DNA of 18,930 nt from CALBTQ01 sp036743315 (GTDB lineage: Bacteria; Lernaellota; Lernaellaia; Lernaellales; Lernaellaceae). Shown piece by piece: positions 7,253-15,719 of this stretch. The stretch is taken from positions 1 to 18,930 of the forward strand of contig DAINPV010000042.1 in the NCBI GenBank assembly GCA_036743315.1, read 5' to 3'. Positions within the stretch are counted from its first letter, which is position 1; each line of letters begins with the position of its first letter. Position numbers and translations under genes: made by a program. Below the pieces are notes generated by a model. The model saw only the letters and a list, made by a program, of their open reading frames with translations, was not told the origin of the DNA and did no database searches.

Positions 7253-8140
7253 ATGGCGTCGATGTGGATCCGCGAAAACCAGGATTACGAGCGGCCGTGC
7301 ATGATCACCTGCGCCCTGTCGGGCGTGGTGGCCAATCGCGCGCAATGCCCGGCCATTCCCTACACCCCCGAAGAGTACGCCGCCGAGGCCAAACGCGCCT
7401 ACGAGGCCGGCGCGGCGGTGGTGCACATTCACGCGCGCACACCCGACGGCGCGCCCAGTTACAACGTGCAGGATTACCAAAACATCTACGAAGCGGTGAC
7501 GGCGGCGTGTCCGATCATCATCAATTTCTCGACCGGCGCGATCAACATCACCACCGAGCAGAAGACCGCGCACATCAAAGCGGTCAAGCCGGCGATCGGC
7601 GCGTTGAACATGGGCTCGATGAACTACGCGAAGTACCACGAGAAGAAAAAGTCTTTCGTGTTCGAGTTCGTGTTTTCCAATCCGTTTTCGGAGATCATGG
7701 CGATCGTCAAGGCGATGAACGAGGTGGGCGTCAAGCCGGAGATGGAATGCTTCGACACCGGGCACATCGGCAATGCCTACCCGCTGATCGATATGGGCTT
7801 GCTCCAGCCGCCGTACCAGTTCAGCCTGATCATGGGCGTGCTGGGCGGCATCGCGCCGACCACGGCCAACCTGTTCAAGATGGTGGACATGCTGCCGCCG
7901 CGCAGCGATTGGGAGACGATCGCGATCAGTCACGATCAGTGGCGGCTCATCGCCGCGGCGATTTCGATCGGCGGCAACATCCGCGTGGGCCTGGAGGACA
8001 ACTTCTACCTCGCCCCCGGCGAAATGGCCTCGTCCAACGGCGACCTGGTCGCCAAGGCCGCGCGCATGGTGCGCGACCAGGGGCGCGAAGTGGCGACCGT
8101 CGAACAGTGTCGCGAACGCTTGCGGCTGGTGCACACTTAA
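7253..8140 (+). CDS. BKACE (beta-keto acid cleavage enzyme, DUF849/Kce family)
   Basis: This 295-residue protein is preceded by AAAGGAGAG. The family is zinc-dependent and condenses a beta-keto acid with acetyl-CoA, then splits it into acetoacetate and a new acyl-CoA. The zinc histidines are His58 and His60 (VVHIHAR), and the third ligand is Glu248 in GNIRVGLEDNFY. In this motif Arg244, Glu248 and Asp249 have the same spacing as Arg226, Glu230 and Asp231 of the lysine-fermentation enzyme Kce. INFSTG (90-95), ALNMGSMNYAKY (117-128), ECFDTGHIG and MGVLGGIAPTT are also family blocks. The block combination looks like a BKACE subgroup of unknown substrate, not Kce itself. In liu operons this slot holds HMG-CoA lyase. 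Here BKACE may use acetoacetate chemistry or may feed the pathway with acyl-CoA. Confidence 0.9.
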   Translation: MASMWIRENQDYERPCMITCALSGVVANRAQCPAIPYTPEEYAAEAKRAYEAGAAVVHIHARTPDGAPSYNVQDYQNIYEAVTAACPIIINFSTGAINITTEQKTAHIKAVKPAIGALNMGSMNYAKYHEKKKSFVFEFVFSNPFSEIMAIVKAMNEVGVKPEMECFDTGHIGNAYPLIDMGLLQPPYQFSLIMGVLGGIAPTTANLFKMVDMLPPRSDWETIAISHDQWRLIAAAISIGGNIRVGLEDNFYLAPGEMASSNGDLVAKAARMVRDQGREVATVEQCRERLRLVHT

Positions 8141-8162
8141 TCGTCAGCAAGCAAGGAAGACG

Positions 8163-9464
8163 ATGACCCTCAAGCGCTACGCCCTTTTTCTGGCCGGTCA
8201 ACTGGGCTTGATGGGCACGGTGCGCTTTTTCTTCCAGTGGGTGATCGACTTCGCGCATTCGCCGCCGGCGGGCCTCGACGGGCCGCCGCTGTTTCCGGTG
8301 GCGCTGGTCGGCCTGGTGCTGTTGGGATTTCGTCTCTTCGACGCGGCGACCGATCCGTTGGCCGGATTGGTTGCCGACCGGTGGGCGGCCGACGGGCATC
8401 AACGGCGCACGTTGCTGTGGTTCACGTTTTTTATGCCGGCAATCGGTTTGGCGATGGTCTTCGCGCCGACCCACGCGATGAGCCCGGCGCTGCGCTGGAC
8501 CTTGCTGGTGACCGGGATGTTCGTGTACTTCGTCGGCTACACCTTCTTCGCCATCCCTTTTTGGAGCCTCGTCGAAGATTACGCCGAGCAAAGCCAGGAG
8601 CTGCGCGGCAGATTGTCGACCCTGCTGGGCGTGGGCACGCTGCTGGCCACGGTGATCGCCTTCGCCGTCACGCCGCTGCTGATCGACCGTTGGGGTTTCG
8701 CCGCCGCCGGGTTGACGATGGCCGCGCTGGCCTTGCTGCTGATGCCCGGCGGATACTTCGCCGCGCCGCGCCGGACGATCGACCGCCCGCACCGAACGGC
8801 CGCCCTGCCCAACCGCGCCCTGCTCAAGCTGGTCTTCTCCGACCGCCATTATCTGGCGGTGCTGTGCGTGTTCGCCGGCTCGCAGATGGCTTTCGCGATC
8901 GTCTCCGCCGCCGCGCCGTTCATCGCGATTCACCTGCTGCACGGCACCCGCGCGGACGTGGCGTTGATTCTCGGACCGCTGCTGGCCGTGGCGATTCCCA
9001 GTTTCGTCTTCACGCCCGCGTTGTCGCGCCGGTGGGGTTGGGAGCGGTCGATCGTCGTCGCATCGCTGGGCTTGGGCGCTTTGTACCTGGCCACGGCGCT
9101 GTTGGGCACGGTGTCGCTCGTCTCGCTGACGGGCACGGCGATGGTCCTGTTCAGCCTCGGCGGGCCGCCGGTCGCGGTGTTGTTGGGCCTGGAGGGCGAG
9201 GCGATCGCCACCTGCGCCCACCGGCACGATCCGCGCGCGGTGAGCGTGTATTTCGGCGTGTACAACTTCACGACGAAAACGCTCAACGGCGTGGCCATCG
9301 CGCTGACCGGCGGACTGATTTCGCTGTCGGATGGCGCATGGGGTGTCACGGCCATCCGCCTGGCCGGTCCGCTGGCGGGGGCGTGCTTGCTGACCGGCGT
9401 CGGGCTGTATTTCCTTTTCCGCCCGCAAACCGATCAAAAAACAAGCACTTATCAAAAAAATTAA
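8163..9464 (+). CDS. GPH/MelB-type cation symporter (major facilitator superfamily)
   Basis: This 433-residue inner-membrane protein has about twelve hydrophobic segments by eye and is preceded by CAAGGAAGACG. The signature is RLFDAATDPLAGLVADR (57-73). Arg57, Asp60 and Asp64 match the spacing of the Na+/H+ site of MelB (Arg52, Asp55, Asp59), which argues for cation-coupled uptake. The second half has RAVSVYFGVYNFTTKTLNGVAIALTGGL (written here only as the region 358-384), in place of the R-x-E-G...FG...K block typical of the family. It is the last gene of the operon, 22 bp after BKACE. By position it should import the substrate, possibly an organic acid and not a sugar; this is inference. The end is AT-rich and Lys/Gln/Asn-rich (TDQKTSTYQKN). 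Confidence 0.85.
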   Translation: MTLKRYALFLAGQLGLMGTVRFFFQWVIDFAHSPPAGLDGPPLFPVALVGLVLLGFRLFDAATDPLAGLVADRWAADGHQRRTLLWFTFFMPAIGLAMVFAPTHAMSPALRWTLLVTGMFVYFVGYTFFAIPFWSLVEDYAEQSQELRGRLSTLLGVGTLLATVIAFAVTPLLIDRWGFAAAGLTMAALALLLMPGGYFAAPRRTIDRPHRTAALPNRALLKLVFSDRHYLAVLCVFAGSQMAFAIVSAAAPFIAIHLLHGTRADVALILGPLLAVAIPSFVFTPALSRRWGWERSIVVASLGLGALYLATALLGTVSLVSLTGTAMVLFSLGGPPVAVLLGLEGEAIATCAHRHDPRAVSVYFGVYNFTTKTLNGVAIALTGGLISLSDGAWGVTAIRLAGPLAGACLLTGVGLYFLFRPQTDQKTSTYQKN

Positions 9465-9572
9465 ACTGTGGTATTTTTGAACGATCTTTCAAACACAAAC
9501 GATGATTATCCTAATGGTAAGAGGGAAAAAAAACGATAACTATATTTAGAATGGTAGCGGGGATATTTGCGT

Positions 9573-9606
9573 AAAAAAAATAGGCAGGAATTCCGTCATT
9601 TCCTGC
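9573..9606 (-). terminator. Hairpin with U-tract, oriented as a minus-strand terminator
   Basis: GCAGGAA (9584-9590) and TTCCTGC (9600-9606) are perfect 7 bp inverted arms with a 9-base loop. Read on the minus strand, the stem is followed within three bases by eight T (complement of 9573-9580). Read on the plus strand, it is followed by a run of G, so it would not terminate there. No minus-strand gene is seen on its right, so it may stop antisense transcription from the kinase operon, or be only a hairpin in the leader. Confidence 0.45.
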
Positions 9607-9655
9607 GGGGGGAGAAAGAGCTATTTCCACATTTCGCATTGCCCGACATAACAAG

Positions 9656-9682
9656 TTGATAATTCGGTACTTTTTATATAGG
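9656..9682 (+). promoter_or_regulatory. Possible sigma-70-like promoter of the kinase operon
   Basis: TTGATA (9656-9661) is followed after 15 bases by TATAGG (9677-9682), about 45 bp before the kinase start. The spacing is short and the -10 match is partial, so this is only a candidate. It is placed by position in the AT-rich gap. Confidence 0.25.
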
Positions 9683-9728
9683 TAAGGCAAGCGTCTCGGC
9701 CCATCTCGTTAGTGATCGGGAGAGTTCG

Positions 9729-12700
9729 ATGGCCAAAGAAAATAAAGAAAAACAGGACTCTTTTTCTACTTTTGCCCTATTTCCCGATGCGGTGCTGGTC
9801 ATCGGCAACCGCGGGCGGATTTTGTATCTCAACGATGCGGCGGCCGACCTGTTTCTGCTGAACCGCGAAAAAGCGCTCAACAAATCGGCCTCATCGATAA
9901 TCGGTCCGCCCTTCGACGCGCAAACCTTGTCGCAAATTCGAAAAGAGCTGCAAAAACAAGGTTCTTGGCGCAGGAATGAACCCTCTCCTCTGCGACCGAA
10001 CGACTCCCTGGAATGGGCGATCAGTCGGATCGACGATCCACAATTCGACACCCCGGTCATGCTGGCGGTCGCCCACGTTGCCGCCGGCGAACCATCGACG
10101 GTCCGAGAGGCCTCGGACGATCCCCTGATCAATGAAATCATCCGGAAATCGCCGCTGGGCGTGCACACCTACGAGCTGCGGGAGAACAACAAACTGGTCT
10201 TCACCGGCTACAACCAGGCGGCCGAGGATATTCTGGGCATCGATCTGGAGCCGTTCGTGGGGCTGACCATTGAGGAAGCCTTCCCGCTGCTGGTGGAGAC
10301 TGAAATACCGGCCGCCTATCGCGCGGTGGCGCAGTACCAGGAGACCTATTCGGGCAAACAGGTCTATCGCGACGAAAAGGGCATTTTCGGCTCGTTCGAG
10401 CTTACCGCTTTTTACACCGGCCATCGGCGTATGGCCGTGTTTTTCCACGACGTCACCGAAAACGATAAAATCCGCGAATCGTTGCTGGCGAAGCAGGATC
10501 AGTTGCGCTCGTTCATCGACAATTCCCAGGTCGGCATCCTGATCGTGGGCGAAGAAGGGCGCATTATCGAATGGAACAAGGCCTGCGAACAGTTGATCGG
10601 AATGAAAGCCAACCGGATGCTGGGGCGCGCCATTTGGGACGTGACAATGGATGTGCTGCCCACCGAGCGGCGGTCGGAGGCCTTTCGGGCCCATTTGCGG
10701 CAATTGATTACCGGCACGTTGCGCCTGGGCCAATTGCTGATTCCCGCATCGGGCGAATACCAGGCGCAGACCGCCGGCGGGAAAATCCTGACGCTGCAGC
10801 GCAACCTGTTTTTAACCAAATCGCTGACCGGTTTTCAGTTGGGCGTCGTGTTGGTCGACGTGACCGAACGCCGGCAGGCGGAGACGGCCTTGCGTCTGCG
10901 CGAGCAACTGCTTTCCGGCATCACCCAAAACCTGCCGGGCGTGCTGTATCGCTTTTACGGTCGTCCGCAAACCGGCGAAATAGGCATATACTACGTCAGC
11001 GGCCGAACCAACGAGCTCTTCGGCATCGAACGGGATGTGGACGACTTCTTCCAAGAATTTTATCAGCGGATTCATCCGGACGACCAACGGGCGTTCCTGC
11101 AGTCGATACAGGGGGTGATCGCCCGTTGTGAGCCGTGGCAGTTCGAGGGGCGATATTTGCACCCGAACGGTTCACTGATCTGGTTCCGCGGTTTTTCCCA
11201 GCCGACTCGGCAGGACGATGAAATCGTCTTCGACGGTTTGATGCTCGACGTCACCGACCAAAAAATAGCCGAAACGGAATTGCGTTTGCGCGAGGGGTTG
11301 CTTTCCAGTCTGGCGCAAAACCTGCCCGGCGGTGTGTATCGTTTTTACGCCCGCGACGGCAGCCGGGAAATGGGGCTGTACTACATCAGCGACAAGGCGA
11401 AGGTTTTATTCGGCATCGACTGGGACATGAACAACTTTTTCGCAGAATTCGTCGACCATGTGCACCCCGAGGACCGCGAATCGTTCACGCAGTCCATTCT
11501 CATGGCCGTCGAGCGTTGCGCGCCCTGGGAATACGAAGGACGATTCCTCCACCATGACGGTTCGCTGATCTGGTTCCGGGGCATTTCGCAACCGACCCAA
11601 CTGGAAAACGAAATCATTTTCGACGGCCTGTTGCTCAACATCACCGAGCAAAAACGCATCGAGCGGGAGCGGGAACGGGTGATCGGCATCATCGAAAACA
11701 GCAGCGACTTCATCGGCATGGCCGACGCGCAAGGCAACGGCTTGTACATCAATCCGGCCGGGTTGGCCATGACCGGATACACCGCTGAGGAATTTTTCTC
11801 CAGCCCCTTGACCATCAAGGAGATGCAGCCGGATTTATCCCCGGATGCATTGGCGACCGTCAGCGAACAGGGCGTATGGTCCGGCGAATCCATCATCCGC
11901 GATAAGGACGGGCACGACATCGTCGTGTCGCAGATCATCACGGCGCAACGGGATAAAAACGGCAAGGTGGAAAGTTTTACCACCATCGCCCGCGACATCA
12001 CCGAAAAGAATCGAGCCGAAAACGAGTTGCGCCGCAGCGAAGAGCGGTATCGCAATTTCATCAACAACGCCGACGAAGGCATTTTTTGCATCGATTTCCG
12101 ACAGCCGATTTCCATCAACCAACCGTACGAAGCGATCGCCGCGCAAATTTCCGAGCACGCAGTCATCGCCGAGGTCAACGAAGCCCTTTCGCGCATGTAC
12201 AACCTGACGCCGGCGGAAATGGTCGGCCTGCCCGTGTGCCAATTCGCGCCGGATTGCGGACATCAAATGGCCGATCTGCTGGGCAAGCACAATTACCGCT
12301 CAACCGAGTTGGAATCGCTGGAGTACACCATCGACGGTCAGCCGATCTACATCGTCGAAAGTTTTTCGGCCGTGGTCGAAAACGGCATTCTCAAACGCGT
12401 GTGGGGCGTGCAACGCGACGTCACCGAGCGTAAAAAAATGGAACTGGCCCTCCAGGAAAGCGAAAAGCGCTACACCGACATCTTCAACCGCGTCCAGGAC
12501 GCGTTGATCATCCACGATCTGGCCGGCAAGGTAGTCAATGTCAATGACACCATGCTCCAAATGTATGGCGTAACGCGCGAACAGGCGCCGACCCTTTCCG
12601 TCCTCGACGATCTGTCCGCACCCGCCAAATACGACGATTCCAGCGAAGTATGGTCGCAAATCATGGCGGGCGAAACGCTGACCTTCGAATGGAAGGCCCG

Positions 12701-15700
12701 TCGTCCGGGCGACGGTTCATTCTTTCCCGCGGAAGTGCGTCTGTCAAAAATCACTTTGGGAAATCAGGATCTCATTCTCTCCAACGTGCGCGACATCACC
12801 GAACGCAAAGCGGCGGAAAAGGCGCTGCGGGAAAAGACCGAGGAACTGGATCGGTACTTCACCTCGAGTCTCGATCTGATGTGCATCGCCGATATGCAGG
12901 GGTACTTCCGCCGGTTGAATCCGGAATGGGAAAAGACCTTGGGCTACGATCTCGACGAACTGATCGATCGCCCGTTCCTCGACCTGGTGCATCCCGACGA
13001 TCTGGCGGCCACGCTGGACGCCGTTTCCACGCTTTCCGCTCAGATCGAAATCCTCAATTTCACCAACCGTTACCGCTGTAAAAACGGCGACTATCGCTGG
13101 TTGGAGTGGCGTTCCTTGCCCAGCGGCAACAAGATTTACGCCGTTGCCCGCGACATCACCCAACACAAGTTGGCCGAGGCCGCCTTGCTGGAAAGCGGAC
13201 AACGGGCCCAGCGCCTGCAGGCCGCTACCATTGCCCTCGCCACCGACCAAAGCATCGCCGCCGGGCAAATTGACGAGGCGATACGAAGCATCACCGAAAC
13301 GGCCGCGAGCGCCATGGACGTGGCCCGCGTCAGCGTCTGGCTGTTTTCCGCGGCAGGCGACCAGCTGCACAGTCTTGATTTGTATGAAGTCGGGGAAAAC
13401 AAACACAGCAGCGGCACGATTTTGAAAGCCGATCGTTTCCCGCAATATTTTAAAGCGATCAGACGGGATAAATCCATCAGCGCCGGCGACGCCCGCCGCG
13501 ATCCGCGCAGCAGCGAATTCAACGATTCCTACCTGATCCCCCTGGGCATCGCCTCCCTGCTGGATTCCGGCATTTTCGTCGGCGGTAAGCTCGTCGGCGT
13601 CGTGTGTTGCGAACACGTCGGCCGACCGCGCGAATGGCAGGCGGACGAGATCGCCTTCTCCGGCACGGTGGCCGACCAAATCGCTCAAGTGTTTGCCAAT
13701 GCCGAACGCCTTGCGGCGGTCGAGGCCCTGCGCCAAAGCGAAATGAAGTATCGCAGCTACGTCGACCACGCGCCGATCGGGGTTTTCGTCGTGGATCAAA
13801 CCGGTCGCTACGTCGAAGTCAATGACGCCGCCTGCCGCCTGACCGGCTACGCCAAGGACGAATTGTTGCAGATGTCCATCGGCGAATCCTTGGCCGAACA
13901 ATCCCGCGCGAACGGCGCCGAACATTTTCGACGAGTGGTGCAAGAGGGTTTCGCCGCCGGTGAACTGGCTTATCGGCGCAAAGACGGCTCGATCGGCTAC
14001 TGGTCGATCGACGCGGTGCGGTTGTCGGACGAACGCTTTCTGGGCAACGCCGTCGACATCACCCAGCGCAAACGGGACGAGGAAACGCACCGGCTCAACG
14101 AAATCCGCCGGGAAGCGATGTTGCAACTCAACCAGATGGTCGGCAATACCCCCAATGAAATAACCGATTATACCCTCGAAGCGCTGGTGCGCATCACCAA
14201 CAGCGCGCTGGGGTACATCGCGTTTCTCAACGAGACCGAAGACGTGCTGATCATGTACTCCTGGTCGAAAACGGCAATGGAGTTGTGCGCCGTCGAAGAC
14301 CGCACGCATATTTATCCGTTGGAAACGACCGGCCTCTGGGGCGAAGCGGTGCGCCAGCGGCGGCCGATCGTGACCAACGACTACGCCGCGCCCAATGCGC
14401 ACAAGCGCGGCTATCCGCCAGGACACGTGCCGGTCACACGCCATCTCAACCTGCCGATTTTCGAACGGGACAAGATTGTCGTGGTCGTCGGCGTCGGCAA
14501 CAAAGTCGAGCCCTACAACGAGGAGGACATCAACCAGATCACGCTGCTGATGAACTTCATGTGGAGCATCATCAAGCGGCAACGCGCCGAGGAATCGCTG
14601 CGCGAAAGCGAGGAAAAATACCGCAGCCTGGTGGAAACCACCGACACCGGCTTTGTGATCATCGACGGCCGGGACGGTTTGATCGTCGAGGCCAACGACA
14701 TCTACCGCCGCCTCGCGGGCAAGGATTCGATCGACGAGATCATCGGCCATTCCGTGATCGAGTGGACGGCCGATTACGACAAGGACCGCAACGCCATGGC
14801 GGTGCAGCAATGCCTGAATCAAGGGTATACCCGGCATTTCAACGTCGATTACGTTCATCCGGACGGACGGATCGTCACCGTCGAAATCAACGCCACCACC
14901 TTCTCCACGAACAAGGGCTCGATCATCCTCTCCCTTTGCCGCGACGTGACCGAACATCGCCAGCAGGAAGCACGGTTACGCCACCAGCAGAAGCTCGAAT
15001 CCATCGGCACGTTGGCCGGCGGCATCGCCCACGAAATCAACAACCCGATCAACATCATCCTCAATTACGCGCAACTGCTCTACGAGGCGGCGCCCGACAA
15101 CAGCCAGACCGCCCTGGACGCCAAGGCCATCGCCGATGAAAGTCGCCGCATCGCGGGTATTGTGAGAAACCTGTTGTCCTTCTCGCGGCAGGAAAACGAA
15201 CGTCACAGCCCGGCGTCGATGGAAGACATCATTCACAGCACGCTTTCGCTGACACAAAAACTGTTGGCCAAGGATCAAATCAAAGTGGCGTTGGTCATCG
15301 AGAACAATCTGCCGAAGCTGAAATGTCGCAGTCAGCAGATTATGCAGGTGCTGATGAACCTGCTGACCAACGCGCGCGACGCGCTCAACCAGAAGTACCC
15401 GCAGTACGATTCGGACAAGCAGATCGTCATTTCCTGCGCCGTCGTCGAACACGACGGGAAGCGGTGGATCCGCACCGGCGTCGAGGATTTCGGCATCGGC
15501 ATCCCGCACTCGATCCGCAGCCGGATGTTCGACCCGTTCTTCACCACCAAACCCAAAGACAAAGGCACCGGGCTGGGCCTGTCGATCACGCACAGCATCA
15601 TCAAGGAGCATAAGGGTTTGTTATCGTTCGAAAGCGAACTGGATCGTTTCACCAAATTCAGCTTCGATCTGCCGCTGGATAACGGCTGGCATATCGCCAC

Positions 15701-15719
15701 GGAAGAAAATGAAAAATAA
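9729..15719 (+). CDS. Giant soluble sensor histidine kinase, about 11 PAS and 2 GAF domains
   Basis: This 1996-residue protein has GGGAG six bases before its ATG and no signal peptide or membrane segment, so it should sense cytoplasmic signals. Approximate order: PAS 12-110, 134-241, 259-377, 394-507, 524-637, 654-756, 774-897, 915-1022, 1040-1142; GAF 1163-1327; PAS 1341-1443; GAF 1465-1618; PAS 1632-1739; HisKA; HATPase. Most PAS units end in D-(I/V)-T-x-x-(K/R) and are joined by short coiled linkers. The phospho-acceptor is His1768 in GGIAHEINNP. The ATPase has Asn1881 (LLTNARDAL), Asp1920 (EDFGIGIP) and GTGLGLS at 1946. All kinase boxes look intact, so it should be active. PAS units at 394 and 524 are tandem copies. 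It has no receiver or output domain and overlaps the next gene by 11 bp. Signals and ligands cannot be read. Confidence 0.93.
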   Translation: MAKENKEKQDSFSTFALFPDAVLVIGNRGRILYLNDAAADLFLLNREKALNKSASSIIGPPFDAQTLSQIRKELQKQGSWRRNEPSPLRPNDSLEWAISRIDDPQFDTPVMLAVAHVAAGEPSTVREASDDPLINEIIRKSPLGVHTYELRENNKLVFTGYNQAAEDILGIDLEPFVGLTIEEAFPLLVETEIPAAYRAVAQYQETYSGKQVYRDEKGIFGSFELTAFYTGHRRMAVFFHDVTENDKIRESLLAKQDQLRSFIDNSQVGILIVGEEGRIIEWNKACEQLIGMKANRMLGRAIWDVTMDVLPTERRSEAFRAHLRQLITGTLRLGQLLIPASGEYQAQTAGGKILTLQRNLFLTKSLTGFQLGVVLVDVTERRQAETALRLREQLLSGITQNLPGVLYRFYGRPQTGEIGIYYVSGRTNELFGIERDVDDFFQEFYQRIHPDDQRAFLQSIQGVIARCEPWQFEGRYLHPNGSLIWFRGFSQPTRQDDEIVFDGLMLDVTDQKIAETELRLREGLLSSLAQNLPGGVYRFYARDGSREMGLYYISDKAKVLFGIDWDMNNFFAEFVDHVHPEDRESFTQSILMAVERCAPWEYEGRFLHHDGSLIWFRGISQPTQLENEIIFDGLLLNITEQKRIERERERVIGIIENSSDFIGMADAQGNGLYINPAGLAMTGYTAEEFFSSPLTIKEMQPDLSPDALATVSEQGVWSGESIIRDKDGHDIVVSQIITAQRDKNGKVESFTTIARDITEKNRAENELRRSEERYRNFINNADEGIFCIDFRQPISINQPYEAIAAQISEHAVIAEVNEALSRMYNLTPAEMVGLPVCQFAPDCGHQMADLLGKHNYRSTELESLEYTIDGQPIYIVESFSAVVENGILKRVWGVQRDVTERKKMELALQESEKRYTDIFNRVQDALIIHDLAGKVVNVNDTMLQMYGVTREQAPTLSVLDDLSAPAKYDDSSEVWSQIMAGETLTFEWKARRPGDGSFFPAEVRLSKITLGNQDLILSNVRDITERKAAEKALREKTEELDRYFTSSLDLMCIADMQGYFRRLNPEWEKTLGYDLDELIDRPFLDLVHPDDLAATLDAVSTLSAQIEILNFTNRYRCKNGDYRWLEWRSLPSGNKIYAVARDITQHKLAEAALLESGQRAQRLQAATIALATDQSIAAGQIDEAIRSITETAASAMDVARVSVWLFSAAGDQLHSLDLYEVGENKHSSGTILKADRFPQYFKAIRRDKSISAGDARRDPRSSEFNDSYLIPLGIASLLDSGIFVGGKLVGVVCCEHVGRPREWQADEIAFSGTVADQIAQVFANAERLAAVEALRQSEMKYRSYVDHAPIGVFVVDQTGRYVEVNDAACRLTGYAKDELLQMSIGESLAEQSRANGAEHFRRVVQEGFAAGELAYRRKDGSIGYWSIDAVRLSDERFLGNAVDITQRKRDEETHRLNEIRREAMLQLNQMVGNTPNEITDYTLEALVRITNSALGYIAFLNETEDVLIMYSWSKTAMELCAVEDRTHIYPLETTGLWGEAVRQRRPIVTNDYAAPNAHKRGYPPGHVPVTRHLNLPIFERDKIVVVVGVGNKVEPYNEEDINQITLLMNFMWSIIKRQRAEESLRESEEKYRSLVETTDTGFVIIDGRDGLIVEANDIYRRLAGKDSIDEIIGHSVIEWTADYDKDRNAMAVQQCLNQGYTRHFNVDYVHPDGRIVTVEINATTFSTNKGSIILSLCRDVTEHRQQEARLRHQQKLESIGTLAGGIAHEINNPINIILNYAQLLYEAAPDNSQTALDAKAIADESRRIAGIVRNLLSFSRQENERHSPASMEDIIHSTLSLTQKLLAKDQIKVALVIENNLPKLKCRSQQIMQVLMNLLTNARDALNQKYPQYDSDKQIVISCAVVEHDGKRWIRTGVEDFGIGIPHSIRSRMFDPFFTTKPKDKGTGLGLSITHSIIKEHKGLLSFESELDRFTKFSFDLPLDNGWHIATEENEK
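10908..11654 (+). repeat. Tandem duplication of a PAS domain inside the giant kinase
   Basis: Units at 10908-11264 and 11298-11654 each encode 119 residues that align without gaps. By hand count 65 of 119 residues are identical (about 55%). Shared blocks include QNLPG, YRFY, LFGI, GSLIWFRG, SQPT and FDGL. The period is 130 residues including the linker. This is well above the similarity of other PAS pairs in the protein and points to a local gene-internal duplication. Confidence 0.85.

Larger units (their letters stand above)
9465..9728 (+). other. 264 bp AT-rich intergenic region between the catabolic and kinase operons
   Basis: No convincing gene is present; the longest ATG frame seen by eye is about 15 codons. 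The region is clearly AT-rich against high-GC flanks. It has two eight-base A tracts (9526-9533 and 9573-9580), a hairpin at 9584-9606 and a possible promoter at 9656-9682. It separates two operons on the same strand. No strong plus-strand terminator for the upstream operon was found in it; a weak TTTGAA/TTCAAA repeat at 9476-9493 is not convincing. Confidence 0.75.

Noticed and set aside
9476..9493. TTTGAA/TTCAAA inverted repeat after the transporter
   Set aside because: Only six A/T-rich pairs and no following T run; too weak to call as the operon terminator.
9552..9570. Possible sigma-54 promoter (TGG...GC)
   Set aside because: The distance between the GG and GC elements is several bases longer than the strict sigma-54 spacing.
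12744..14957. 737-codon minus-strand open frame opposite the giant kinase, and a similar 538-codon frame at 15853-17469
   Set aside because: Both are shadows of the PAS/GAF/kinase coding frames, with repetitive hydrophobic/basic composition and no recognisable domain.
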